Positions 9,053 to 18,218 of a DNA stretch of 64,000 nt are shown piece by piece (position 1 is the first letter of the stretch; every line of letters begins with the position of its first letter). The stretch comes from Richelia sp. SL_2_1 (GTDB taxonomy: Bacteria > Cyanobacteriota > Cyanobacteriia > Cyanobacteriales > Nostocaceae). The stretch lies in NCBI GenBank assembly GCA_012033205.1, contig JAAUSO010000003.1:52565-116564 (forward strand), given 5' to 3'. The notes under the pieces were generated by a model, which did no database searches, was not told where the DNA came from, and saw only the letters and a program-made list of their open reading frames with translations. Position numbers and translations under genes: made by a program.

Positions 9053-11209
9053 CTATTTATTACTTTTCCTTTTCCACTTATTCTTTACCAAACGAATTTC
9101 ATCAAAGCTGTAACTATCACCTAAATATTCTTTAATCGGCGTTAAAGCGATATCTCCTAAAATGTCCAACACTTGGAGAATTTTTTTCTGCTTGTCAACG
9201 GGAACAATCAAATTTATATCTACAGGTTGATTTTTTGCAATCAAATCGGAAAGATGTCGAATAATTGTAGTAGAACGAAGGTCACGTTGTTGAGCAATTT
9301 CTTGGATGCTCAATCCTTGTTTGTGTAATTCAAAAGTCATTAATTCAGTGTCAGAAATCTCTTCATTTGTAGATGAAGACGAAGATTTTTGTTTTTGGGG
9401 ACTTTTATCTTGTAAATAACCTTGAATTACCTGAATAAATTTATCTCCATATTGAGTTAGCTTGTGAGTACCAACTCCCGCAAGTTGACTGAATTCCTGT
9501 TTATTTTTGGGTTTTACCTGAGTCATCAATCTTAAAGTAGAATCACCAAAAATCATATAAGGTGGAACTGATTGAGCATCAGCAAGTTGTTTACGAAGTT
9601 CGCGCAGTTTGTGAAATAAAATATCTGCTTCTTGTGCTTTATCACTTCGTACTTGAAGAGTCGCTTTTTCTTTCGGAGGAACAACAATCGAAACCGAACG
9701 TTGCTTTTTCATCACCTCTAAACTAAAAGAATTGAGTTTCAATACTGCATAACCATCGTCCGTTTGTTCCAGTAAACCTTGATGTAATAAAGAACGTCCT
9801 AACATTCTCCATTCATCCAAAGTTTTATCTTTACCAATGCCGTAGGTAGAAAGCTTATCGTGTCCTTTATCAAGGATTTTCTGAGTTTTACTACCTCGTA
9901 AAACATCTATAATGTGTTTCATGCCGAATCTTTGCTTGCAACGTGCTATGCAAGACAAAAATTTCATTGCTTCAATCGTCCAATCTTCTAATGGTTTAGG
10001 ATTGCAACAGTTATCGCAATTACCACAATTACCCCCAAATCTCTCACCAAAATAACTTAATTGAATTGTGCGACGGCAGTCTGTACCTTCAGCGTAATCT
10101 ATCATCTGACGCAATTGCTGCTTAGCAATCATTTGTTCTTGTTCGTCAGGTTTTTGCTCAATCAACCATTCAATAGTTTTGACATCGCTGTAACTCAAAA
10201 ACAGCAAACACCGAGACGATTCACTGTCTCTACCAGCTCTTCCCGACTCTTGATAATAACTTTCTAAATTTCGTGAAATATCATAGTGGACTACCAAACG
10301 CACATCTGGCTTGTTAATCCCCATACCAAAGGCAATAGTTGCTACCATTATTCTGGCATCATCCCGAATAAACTTGGTTTGATTTTCGCTACGTTCGCTA
10401 TCGCTCAAACCAGCATGATAAGGTAAAGCAGAAATATTATCGTGTTGTAATTTAAAAGCTAATTCTTCAACCTTTTTGCGTGTCAAACAGTAAATAATTA
10501 CTGAACCTTCAGTTTCTCGGATTTGTTCTAATAATTCCACATAAGCAGTCTTCTTTTTAGGACGAACTTCGTAATAAAGATTTTGACGATTAAAAGAAGC
10601 TACATGAACACTGGGTTGATTTAATCCTAATTGTTTAATAATATCAGCGCGGACTCTTTCTGTCGCGGTAGCTGTCAACCCCCACATTGGTACATGAGGA
10701 TAACGTTGTCGTAGGGATATCATTTGACGATACTCAGGACGAAAATCATGTCCCCATTCCGAAACACAATGAGCTTCATCGATGGCAAAAGCAGAAATTC
10801 CAATTTGATGATGAACTAAATCGAGTAAAGGTAAAAATCTTTCGCTGAGTAAACGTTCTGGTGCAACATAAAGTAACTTCACTTTACCGCTCATAATCGC
10901 TTGCTCGCGGATTCTTGCTTGATGAGGGCTAACGCTGCTATTAAGGAAAGTTGCCGCAATTCCGTTTTTTCGCAATCCATCTACTTGATCTTGCATCAAT
11001 GCGATTAACGGAGATACTACCACCGTTAATCCTGCTTTCATTAATGCAGGCAGTTGAAAACACAGAGATTTACCCCCACCCGTCGGCATAATCACCAATA
11101 AATCCCGGTTTTCTAATGCCTCAATAATAATCTCTCGCTGGGGATAACGAAAGCTATCATAACCGAAGTGATGTTTAAGGGCGTTTTCTAGATGGGGATA
11201 CTCAGACAT
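9053..11209 (-). CDS. recQ: ATP-dependent DNA helicase RecQ
   Basis: A 718-residue superfamily 2 3'-5' helicase. Walker A is TGGGKS (residues 43-48), the DEAH box sits in IDEAHCVSEWGHDFRPEYR, and motif VI contains ESYYQESGRAGRD. The RecQ zinc module is at CRRTIQLSYFGERFGGNCGNCDNCC. The winged-helix RQC domain follows, then an HRDC domain (LFHKLRELRKQLADAQ through GYLQ). A C-terminal extension of about 100 residues has a helix-turn-helix (MTFELHKQGLSIQEIAQQRDL), as in the longer RecQ proteins. Role: recombination and replication-fork repair. No operon partner. Confidence 0.95.
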   Translation of the reverse strand: MSEYPHLENALKHHFGYDSFRYPQREIIIEALENRDLLVIMPTGGGKSLCFQLPALMKAGLTVVVSPLIALMQDQVDGLRKNGIAATFLNSSVSPHQARIREQAIMSGKVKLLYVAPERLLSERFLPLLDLVHHQIGISAFAIDEAHCVSEWGHDFRPEYRQMISLRQRYPHVPMWGLTATATERVRADIIKQLGLNQPSVHVASFNRQNLYYEVRPKKKTAYVELLEQIRETEGSVIIYCLTRKKVEELAFKLQHDNISALPYHAGLSDSERSENQTKFIRDDARIMVATIAFGMGINKPDVRLVVHYDISRNLESYYQESGRAGRDSESSRCLLFLSYSDVKTIEWLIEQKPDEQEQMIAKQQLRQMIDYAEGTDCRRTIQLSYFGERFGGNCGNCDNCCNPKPLEDWTIEAMKFLSCIARCKQRFGMKHIIDVLRGSKTQKILDKGHDKLSTYGIGKDKTLDEWRMLGRSLLHQGLLEQTDDGYAVLKLNSFSLEVMKKQRSVSIVVPPKEKATLQVRSDKAQEADILFHKLRELRKQLADAQSVPPYMIFGDSTLRLMTQVKPKNKQEFSQLAGVGTHKLTQYGDKFIQVIQGYLQDKSPQKQKSSSSSTNEEISDTELMTFELHKQGLSIQEIAQQRDLRSTTIIRHLSDLIAKNQPVDINLIVPVDKQKKILQVLDILGDIALTPIKEYLGDSYSFDEIRLVKNKWKRKSNK

Positions 11210-11850
11210 ACGGTCAAAGGATTTGGGATTTTGAATTTTGAATTTTAAATTTTGGATTTATTCCACGGATAAATCTGAGGATTTCTACTATCAAGCAGTA
11301 GTCGATCAATCCGTACTTTCCAGGCTTTATCATTCATTTTATCTGTGTCATGTAATTTTAGGGAATTTTTTTGAGATTAATCAGCTCAGACGCAGTTAAA
11401 TTATATAAGAACAAAATATTTTATTCTTGTAGTGCAATCTTCGGAGCCTGTCAGGTTCTGACATACGTCCCACTCGCTGGTTGTATACAAATTAAATACG
11501 CAACAGATGGCGTTGCAATCGAGTTTGAAGGGATTTTTCTCTACAAAAAAATCTACTTTCCTCAAATCAATTTAATCAAGTATTATTTTATGTTATTTCT
11601 ATACGTTTTTATACGGTACTTATTTAAGAGTATAAGCGTGTTAAATGTTGTTATGTCAGAGAAAAATATTTATATCGCTGATTGTTCTCAGTTAATAAAT
11701 TGAAAAAGTAATACAAGTAAGTGGTTTAAAAAATAAATGATTTGGGAATCAATTCTATTTTTAGCGATAGGCTCTGCCGATGCCAAATGTGACCACCAAG
11801 CGTTAAACCCTGTAACCCATCAAAACCAATTTTAATATCACCGAGGATAT
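11210..11850. other. intergenic region upstream of pilT
   Basis: 641 bases between divergent recQ and pilT. The first part has a TTTTGAATT/TTTTGGATT heptamer-like array (11229-11262). A 110-codon open frame from a TTG at 11371 has AT-driven composition and no recognisable family, so I do not annotate it. The pilT Shine-Dalgarno (GAGG) lies at its right end. The promoters are presumably here but no clear -35/-10 pair stands out. Confidence 0.5.
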
Positions 11851-13134
11851 ATGACACAATCACAACAGCAACCGCCAGTTTCTAACTCTACCGCACAACG
11901 TGGCGCGCCCCCAATGCCACCACCACCGCCACCAGCATCATCAACATTCAGTACTCAACGTCAATCGACTCAAACTATAGGAATGCCTAACGGTAGCCGT
12001 GGTTTAGTTAATCCTACTGCTCATCGTCCAGGAACACCACCACCGGCTGCAAATACAGTGAGTAAAAACAGTTTGCAGCCGACTTTTGAGCAGTTAATTA
12101 AAGAAGCTCACGAAAAAGGGTTTTCCGATATTCACTTGGGAGTAGGAGAAGTACCCCGCTTCCGCAACCGAGGAGAAATAGACACAACCAATTATCCCCA
12201 AACAGATAAAGAAACTTTTATGAGTTGGTTGCATGATATTCTTACAGAAGAAGAAATTAAACGTTTTCAAGAAACTTTAGATTTTGATGGAGCCACTCAG
12301 TTCGATTTTGCCAGAGTCCGAATCAATATATTTGATTCTCTCAGAGGCTATGCCATGGTATTACGATTAATCCCAGTCAAAATATTGACAATGGAACAGT
12401 TGAAATTACCTCCTATTTTTAGGGATATTTGTCATTACCATAAAGGTTTGATTTTAGTTACAGGTCCGACTGGTTCCGGTAAATCTACTACAATGGCAGC
12501 AATGATTGACTACATCAATCGGGAGATGGCTAAACATATTATTACCATTGAAGATCCAGTTGAATTCGTGCATCAAAGTCGAAAATCCCTGATTAAGCAG
12601 CGGGAAGTCGGAATGCATACCCGCAAATTTGACAACGCTTTGAAAGCTGCTTTACGAGAAGATCCAGATTTAATTCTGGTAGGGGAAATGCGGGATAGAG
12701 AAACGGTGAATACAGCCCTCAAAGCTGCTCAAACTGGTCACTTGGTAATGGGAACTCTCCACACCAACAGCGCTGTCAAGACCATTGAAAGGATTCTTAA
12801 TCTTTTCCCTGGTGAAGAACAAGATCCAATGCGAGTCGCAATTTCTGAATCTTTAGTCGCAGTGATTTCTCAAGGTTTGTGTCGCACGACAGATGGCAAA
12901 CGGGCAGCTTTTCACGATATTCTAATTAATACGGAAGCCGTGAAAGACTGGATTAAAGACTCCAAATACGATGAAATGACTGAATTGATGAAACAAGCCA
13001 GTTTTGACGGCATGATTACCATGAATCAGTCTTTATTTAATCTGTATCAAGAGGGTCAAATTACAGAAGAAATTGCATTAGAAATGTCACCAACTCCTAA
13101 CGAGATGGCGCAGATGCTTCGAGGTAGAGTATAA
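11851..13134 (+). CDS. pilT: type IV pilus retraction ATPase, PilT family
   Basis: 427-residue hexameric secretion ATPase that powers pilus retraction. The first ~75 residues are Pro/Ser/Thr-rich and disordered (PPMPPPPPPASS), an extension on the ~350-residue PilT core. Walker A GPTGSGKST is at 205-213, the Asp box is IEDPVEFVH, and the Walker B/His-box stretch runs GEMRDRETVNTALKAAQTGHLVMGTLHTN. The C-terminus has the usual NQSLFNLYQEG helix. GAGG lies eight bases before the ATG. pilB and pilC are not adjacent, so this is probably the stand-alone paralogue (PilT2-like) linked to phototaxis rather than the pilB-pilT-pilC copy; that is inference. The KaiB-domain gene follows 226 bases downstream on the same strand. 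Confidence 0.92.
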   Translation: MTQSQQQPPVSNSTAQRGAPPMPPPPPPASSTFSTQRQSTQTIGMPNGSRGLVNPTAHRPGTPPPAANTVSKNSLQPTFEQLIKEAHEKGFSDIHLGVGEVPRFRNRGEIDTTNYPQTDKETFMSWLHDILTEEEIKRFQETLDFDGATQFDFARVRINIFDSLRGYAMVLRLIPVKILTMEQLKLPPIFRDICHYHKGLILVTGPTGSGKSTTMAAMIDYINREMAKHIITIEDPVEFVHQSRKSLIKQREVGMHTRKFDNALKAALREDPDLILVGEMRDRETVNTALKAAQTGHLVMGTLHTNSAVKTIERILNLFPGEEQDPMRVAISESLVAVISQGLCRTTDGKRAAFHDILINTEAVKDWIKDSKYDEMTELMKQASFDGMITMNQSLFNLYQEGQITEEIALEMSPTPNEMAQMLRGRV

Positions 13135-13224
13135 GTTTAGGGAATGGGTAATGGGTAATAGGGCATTGAATAATAAATAAAGACTTAATACTTAATATTT
13201 ATAATTTCTAACTCTTAAATCCGG

Positions 13225-13254
13225 TACAGACGTAGCAATACGCCCCGTCTCTAC
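13225..13254. repeat. degenerate GTAGAGACG-type palindrome
   Basis: GTACAGACGTAGCAATACGCCCCGTCTCTAC is a degraded copy of the dispersed GTAGAGACGT/ACGTCTCTAC palindrome, located between pilT and the KaiB-domain gene. Confidence 0.55.
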
Positions 13255-13360
13255 AACTCCTAACTCTTTCAATCCAAAATCTGTCTTGGAAAGTTTGGGG
13301 GGAAGAATATCTACACCCCCAACTTTCCGCAAAATCTAAAATCTAAAATTCCGTAAGCCA

Positions 13361-14134
13361 TTGAATTCAAACAAATCGCCTTTACCAGAGTTGTTCAAAG
13401 GAATCGCATTATTTACACCTGGAGGAGATTTAATTTACTGTATTGACTCCAGTAAGAAAGGTAGATGGCATTCACATTTATGTAGTGCTTTGCAGTCGAT
13501 TCTTGATTTACCAGAACCGCCTCATTTTTTGGTACCATTATATACAGCTACTATTGACCACTGGTTAGATCCACGTACTGGAAAAATCAAAACTTTCGCA
13601 GAAGCTTATCCGGCAGTAATCCGCCATCAAGCTTTGTTAAATGCTATATTTAATACTGGTAATTTAGTCTGGCAAAAAACTCCTTGGCATGAAGGATTAT
13701 GCGATAGCATGGCATTAGCAACTTATCGTTCAAGTTTTGAAGTGCTATGGGAAAATCATGATTTAATTGTACGTTTAGAAATATCCGAAAAATCAACTGT
13801 TGATTCTCAAACCTTATCAGTTGTACAACAAATGTCACCTCAAACGCAACCTTATATTCTCCGTTTATTTGTTGCAGGGCATACTCCTAATACAGAAAAT
13901 ACACTGCAAAGTCTTCATGAATTGTTAGAAAAATATTTGGGAAGCCCTTATACTTTGAAAGTAATTGATGTATTAACTCATCCCGAACAAGCAGAAATTC
14001 ATCAAGTTAGTGCAACTCCTACTTTAGTTAAACTTTTACCTAAACCAACACGACGAATTGTTGGAGATATGAACAGCACAGAGCGAATTTTGCAAATGCT
14101 GGGTATTTTAAATAAATCTAATTATTCTAATTGA
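13361..14134 (+). CDS. long KaiB-domain protein with uncharacterised N-terminal domain
   Basis: 257 residues from a TTG start; no other initiator fits, because the conserved region begins at residue ~10 (LFKGIALFTPGGDLIYC). Residues ~165-250 are a KaiB/SasA-type thioredoxin-like domain: YILRLFVAGHTPNTENTLQSLHELLEKYLGSPYTLKVIDVLTHPEQAE, then ATPTLVKLLPKPTRRIVGDM. The N-terminal ~160 residues, Trp/His-rich (KGRWHSHLC, DHWLDPRTGK, WHEGLCDSMALATYRSSFEVLW), match nothing I recognise. Classical KaiB is ~105 residues, so this is a distinct long form; no kaiA or kaiC is in the window. A role in clock output or pilus control (it follows pilT) is speculation. Confidence 0.75.
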   Translation: MNSNKSPLPELFKGIALFTPGGDLIYCIDSSKKGRWHSHLCSALQSILDLPEPPHFLVPLYTATIDHWLDPRTGKIKTFAEAYPAVIRHQALLNAIFNTGNLVWQKTPWHEGLCDSMALATYRSSFEVLWENHDLIVRLEISEKSTVDSQTLSVVQQMSPQTQPYILRLFVAGHTPNTENTLQSLHELLEKYLGSPYTLKVIDVLTHPEQAEIHQVSATPTLVKLLPKPTRRIVGDMNSTERILQMLGILNKSNYSN

Positions 14135-14188
14135 ATTATCAGGGAATAGGGAATAGGGAATAGTTATCAATTGATAAGTGATAACTGT

Positions 14189-15028
14189 TTACTGATAACT
14201 GTTTACTGGTTTAATTCCAGTTATCTCAGCAACCAAATTTGAAGTTTTACTGATTAACGAAGTCTTAATATCAATTTGATAATCTTCTAAATTTACAGCT
14301 TCTCCTACAATCGTTTCTAAATCTGCATTACCTTTTCTCGCACCTAAACCGTTAATCGCACATTCGATTTGTCTAACACCATAATTTAAAGAAATAATAG
14401 AGTTTTGTACTGCTTTACCTAAATCGTTATGACAATGAACCGAAACAACTACTTTATTTATATTTGGTACTCGATTAAAAATCATTTGTAAAAGTTGGGA
14501 AAACTCTTCAGATGATGCCAAACCCAAGGTATCGGGAATATTAACAGTTGTGGCACCACTATTTATTGCCGTTTCAATGGCTTTACATAAAAAATCTGGT
14601 TCGCTTCTAGGTGCATCAAAAGCACTCCACTCGACTTCTTCACAGTGATGTCGCGCTAAAGATACATTATCTTTAATACTTTCTAATTCTTGCTCTAATC
14701 GAAGTTTTTCTTTATTGCTTAAATTCACATTATTATAAGTATGAATTCTGCCTCTTTTAGCTGGCTTAATCGCTTGAGCAACAGCAATAATCTCTTCTTT
14801 ATTTGCACCTGCTAATCCGCAAATAGTAGAATTATTAATTATTTTAGATATCTGCAATACTTGCTCAAAATTACTAGGCGAATTTGCTGGATAACCAACT
14901 TCAATTACATCAACTCCCATTTCTTCTAACAGTTTAGAAATGGAAATTTTTTCGTGTAAACTGAATTTTATCCCAGGCTTTAACTCCCCATCCCGCATTG
15001 TTGTATCAAAGATGATAATTTTATTCAT
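14189..15028 (-). CDS. LeuA/homocitrate-synthase-like enzyme, catalytic domain only
   Basis: About 279 residues from the ATG at 15028, where the family N-terminus (KIIIFDTTMRDGELKPG) begins; the 15 residues further upstream are spacer. HMGL-like TIM barrel of the isopropylmalate/homocitrate/citramalate synthase family: DTTMRDGE with the catalytic Arg and metal-binding Asp, NIPDTLG, and the metal-binding VHCHNDLG. The C-terminal family signature reads GLGARKGNADLE where most members have GIGERAGN. The protein stops after the barrel and lacks the LeuA dimer/regulatory domain (usual length 380-530). The last codons and stop lie in a TGATAACTGTTTAC repeat, which suggests the 3' end has been replaced. 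It follows RNase R by 45 bases. Substrate unknown. Confidence 0.7.
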   Translation of the reverse strand: MNKIIIFDTTMRDGELKPGIKFSLHEKISISKLLEEMGVDVIEVGYPANSPSNFEQVLQISKIINNSTICGLAGANKEEIIAVAQAIKPAKRGRIHTYNNVNLSNKEKLRLEQELESIKDNVSLARHHCEEVEWSAFDAPRSEPDFLCKAIETAINSGATTVNIPDTLGLASSEEFSQLLQMIFNRVPNINKVVVSVHCHNDLGKAVQNSIISLNYGVRQIECAINGLGARKGNADLETIVGEAVNLEDYQIDIKTSLISKTSNLVAEITGIKPVNSYQ

Positions 15029-15073
15029 AAAAACAATTATCAAGTATCCAATGTCCCATGCCCTTCGGTGCAA

Positions 15074-17119
15074 TTAAACTTCTTGATAAATAATCTCTTG
15101 GAACTTAATTTCATCTTTTTGAGGATCTGCATGAATAACTTTAACTAATATTTCTTCGCCTAAATCTACAGCGCGTTTAAAGAACATGGGTAATTGTAAA
15201 CCTAAATCTTCTAACAAAATCAGTGCTAAATTACTATCTTCTTTCAACCACATTAAAACTGTTGTATCCCAAGCTTTATCTATATGACGACGCAAGTATT
15301 CTAATGCCCAATATCTGTTAGTTTGTCGCTCCACCATTACAACTTCTTGAGTAATACTTCTAACATTCATCATTACTTCTTTGAGTTGATCTGCGCTGAA
15401 AGGCGGAACATCACCTCTAAGGTGAGCCTTGATTTGAAAGTGGGTAAGTAAGTCGCTGTAACGACGAATCGGAGAAGTCGCTTGGGTATAAGTTTCTAAC
15501 CCCAAACCAGCATGACGCAATGGACTAATACTCATTTCACTCTTAGGCATACGACTACGCATAGCACAAGCACGCACAAAACCTGGTGGTAATAATAGCA
15601 ATTCCTCGGACGGTGGTAATTCCGGCTGCGGTTGACCGCGAAATGGTAAAGGAATATTATGAGTTTTACCATAACGAGCTGCAACTTCACCTGCAAGAAT
15701 CATCATTTCGGCTACTAGTTGTCGCGAAGGTGAATCATCTAATAATTCGATGTTCACTTCATCATCTTTAACTTTAATCATAGCCTCCGGCATACTTATG
15801 CTGATGGCTCCTTGTTTGTATCGCCAAGTTTTGCGTATCTTTGCCCATTTCCCCAGGGCTGCAATTTCAGGTTCTTGGGGTATCCCCGATTCTAAAATAT
15901 CGTTGACATCTTCATAAGTCAGACGATAAGTTGTTTTGATTAAACTCGCATGAATGCTATAATCTTCTACCCCACCAGTTTCGTCTAAAATAATTCCGAA
16001 ACTTAAAGCACAACAGATTTCTCCCTGTATCAAACTCATCGGTCCAGTTGCCAAGATTTCCGGAAACATCGGAACCATCCCCGTAGGCAAATAAACCGTG
16101 CTACCGCGCTTCCTCGCATCCAAATCCAACTCATCTTCCGGTACCAGCCATCGTGTCGGATCTGCAATATGTACCCACAGCTTTTCTCGATTGTCGGGAA
16201 GTATTTCCCAACTTAAACCATCATCTATTTCTCTAGTCGTTTCATCATCAATCGTATAGACCTTAAGATGAGTTAAATCCAAACGGTTTTGGTCTGGATC
16301 TGGGGGAGGACTATTTAAGCATTGATGCGCCACATCTATTACCTTACTAGGGAATTGAACCAAAATTGAGGAACGACGGAGAAAATAGTTTTCATGGGGA
16401 CTCCACCAACCCAAATCAACGAGCAATTGAAACGCTCCTTGAGGTGTTGCAGTGCGTTCGAGCATCGTCATCGTTTCTAATACTTGTGCAGGTGGAGGAT
16501 AAGCACGAGCCAAGGAATCGTAATTCACTTTATCTCGGATTACGTCAGCGAGCAACGCTGCATATTTTTCCAAGGCTTCAATTCTATGGCGATCGTACTT
16601 TTGCCATTCTACTGTTTCACCTCGAAGCGCTTGCTGTACTCGCGCTAAAAATTCTTGCTGTCCCTTGGCTTTTAGTGCTTCTACTTCTAACTGGTGCTTA
16701 CGTTCTGCAATCGCCGTCGCGCTTCGCGGTTCGTAACTATCACCTTTTTGCTTGAAATAAATCTTATCATCCGATAACAAGCAATGAGCCGCATAAACTT
16801 GAGCTGGTTCTGTTTGAGAAAACAGCAAATTCGCCATTTCTTTCGGAGTTACGGTGGTAGCATCCTCTACCAGTAATTCCCAAGCCACCTCTAAACTTGA
16901 AGGATCTAAATACGACTCTACCTGTTGCAGAAAATCCGGTATCTCTGAAAGCTTGTAGGTTTGTCCGACAACTTCATAGGTAAATTGTCTCGGCGCAAGA
17001 CTGCTGGATTGTCCAAGTTGATCTACCACAATCCAACGGCTTTTTCCATCTGGACGATCTACAATACCCAGACGGCGATCGCCTTGATTCCTAAATTCTA
17101 CCAGCGTCCCCTTTTCCAC
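15074..17119 (-). CDS. rnr: RNase II/RNase R family 3'-5' exoribonuclease
   Basis: 681 residues. N-terminal beta-barrel region (LVEFRNQGDRRLGIVDRPDG) is followed by the RNB catalytic domain. The active-site block is DLTHLKVYTIDDETTREIDDGLSWE with its Asp cluster, followed by VHIADPTRWL. SPIRRYSDLLTHFQIKAHL is the conserved RNB C-terminal motif. A short S1-like beta domain ends the protein. It degrades mRNA and structured RNA processively and is essential or important in cyanobacteria. It lies about 210 bases downstream of rpsR in a common cyanobacterial arrangement (rpmG-rpsR-rnr). Confidence 0.92.
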   Translation of the reverse strand: MEKGTLVEFRNQGDRRLGIVDRPDGKSRWIVVDQLGQSSSLAPRQFTYEVVGQTYKLSEIPDFLQQVESYLDPSSLEVAWELLVEDATTVTPKEMANLLFSQTEPAQVYAAHCLLSDDKIYFKQKGDSYEPRSATAIAERKHQLEVEALKAKGQQEFLARVQQALRGETVEWQKYDRHRIEALEKYAALLADVIRDKVNYDSLARAYPPPAQVLETMTMLERTATPQGAFQLLVDLGWWSPHENYFLRRSSILVQFPSKVIDVAHQCLNSPPPDPDQNRLDLTHLKVYTIDDETTREIDDGLSWEILPDNREKLWVHIADPTRWLVPEDELDLDARKRGSTVYLPTGMVPMFPEILATGPMSLIQGEICCALSFGIILDETGGVEDYSIHASLIKTTYRLTYEDVNDILESGIPQEPEIAALGKWAKIRKTWRYKQGAISISMPEAMIKVKDDEVNIELLDDSPSRQLVAEMMILAGEVAARYGKTHNIPLPFRGQPQPELPPSEELLLLPPGFVRACAMRSRMPKSEMSISPLRHAGLGLETYTQATSPIRRYSDLLTHFQIKAHLRGDVPPFSADQLKEVMMNVRSITQEVVMVERQTNRYWALEYLRRHIDKAWDTTVLMWLKEDSNLALILLEDLGLQLPMFFKRAVDLGEEILVKVIHADPQKDEIKFQEIIYQEV

Positions 17120-17329
17120 AAGCTTTGTTATTCATTCAAAATTTCAGTTTCCAGATTTGGGATTATCCAACTTCAAATCCCAAAATCTAATCATCTTCAA
17201 TACAAAAATTGATTTTAGATTTTGGAATCCATATTAAATAAAGCTATATATGGATAATCTAAAATCTAAAATCCCGGACATTTGCTTCAACCAATTTTAT
17301 CTCAACACTATGTCCTCGAAATACTGAAT

Positions 17330-17545
17330 TTAAGCTTCGGCATTCACAAAAGGTAATAAAGCCAGAATTCGGGCGCGTTTAATTGATGCAGTCAAATCTC
17401 GCTGTTGCTGAGTGGTCAATCCTGTAATCCTACGTGGAAGTATTTTACCGCGTTCGGTCACAAATTTACGCAATAAATCAACATCTTTATAATCTATTGG
17501 TTCTCCCGGCTTGATGGGAGACAGACGACGACGATAATAAGCCAT
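17330..17545 (-). CDS. rpsR: 30S ribosomal protein S18
   Basis: 71 residues, normal S18 length. Diagnostic stretches are [33 protein letters not shown] and the C-terminal [12 protein letters not shown]. It binds 16S rRNA near S6 and S11. The start is two bases after the stop of rpmG, so the two genes are translationally linked. Confidence 0.97.
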   Translation of the reverse strand: MAYYRRRLSPIKPGEPIDYKDVDLLRKFVTERGKILPRRITGLTTQQQRDLTASIKRARILALLPFVNAEA

Positions 17546-17547
17546 TT

Positions 17548-17742
17548 TTACTTAATTTCCTTGTGAACTGTATGTGTGTTGCAATGGGTACAGAACTTTT
17601 TCAGTTCTAAACGATTAGTTGTATTGCGACGATTTTTTGTACTCGTGTAACGAGAAACACCAGGCGAACGCTTGTTGGCGTTTGTACGACACTCTGTACA
17701 TTCTAATGTCACTATTATACGGACACCTTTATTTTTAGCCAT
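17548..17742 (-). CDS. rpmG: 50S ribosomal protein L33
   Basis: 64 residues, first gene of the rpmG-rpsR operon. Two Cys pairs (CTEC at 14-17 and CTHC near 52-55) mark the zinc-binding form of L33. The sequence contains the family stretch [21 protein letters not shown]. Located in the 50S E-site region. Confidence 0.97.
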   Translation of the reverse strand: MAKNKGVRIIVTLECTECRTNANKRSPGVSRYTSTKNRRNTTNRLELKKFCTHCNTHTVHKEIK

Positions 17743-18218
17743 AATAATTCAGACCAACAATGTAAGCCAGCAGATAATAACACAAATACTTATTCTCTCA
17801 CATTACGTCTGATAATTTCAACTATCTATCTATTGTTCATGTTCGACAAATAGTTTTAAGGCATGAAATCATCATAATCCTATCATCGCCTTCATGGAAA
17901 GTCTTTTGCAAACGCGATCGCGTTTTAATCCAATCAATCAGATTCTTCAATTATGCTTGGTCTTAACAACAGCATAGCAGTGACAATTGATTAAAAATGC
18001 CCATTTTTCTACTTTTACGTTAATTTAAAGTAGACATCTCCGAAGAAGAATGTAGAGGCGCGTTAGCGCTGCGTGAACAAATGTCATTATATCGCGTCTC
18101 TACAAAGTTTATGAATGACGCAAATGAATTAATTAATTCAAAAAATATTATTCGTGTTTTATTAAAGAGTTACAAATTGAACAAAAATATTAGTTAATCA
18201 AAATAGGAGTTAATTGCA
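17743..18218. other. divergent intergenic region rpmG / moeA
   Basis: 476 bases with one HIP1 site (around 17915), a GTAGAGGCG...CGTCTCTAC palindrome at 18052-18103, and the moeA Shine-Dalgarno AGGAG at 18205-18209. I see no small gene. It should contain the ribosomal-protein promoter on the minus strand and the moeA promoter on the plus strand. Confidence 0.5.
18052..18103. repeat. GTAGAGGCG/CGTCTCTAC palindromic repeat
   Basis: Arms GTAGAGGCGCG and CGCGTCTCTAC enclose about 30 bases. It belongs to the same dispersed family as the perfect palindrome at 54231-54259. Confidence 0.65.

Noticed and set aside
11371..11703. 110-codon open frame before pilT
   Set aside because: TTG start without a ribosome-binding site, AT-driven composition (Tyr/Phe/Ile-rich), no recognisable motif, and position in a promoter-like gap.
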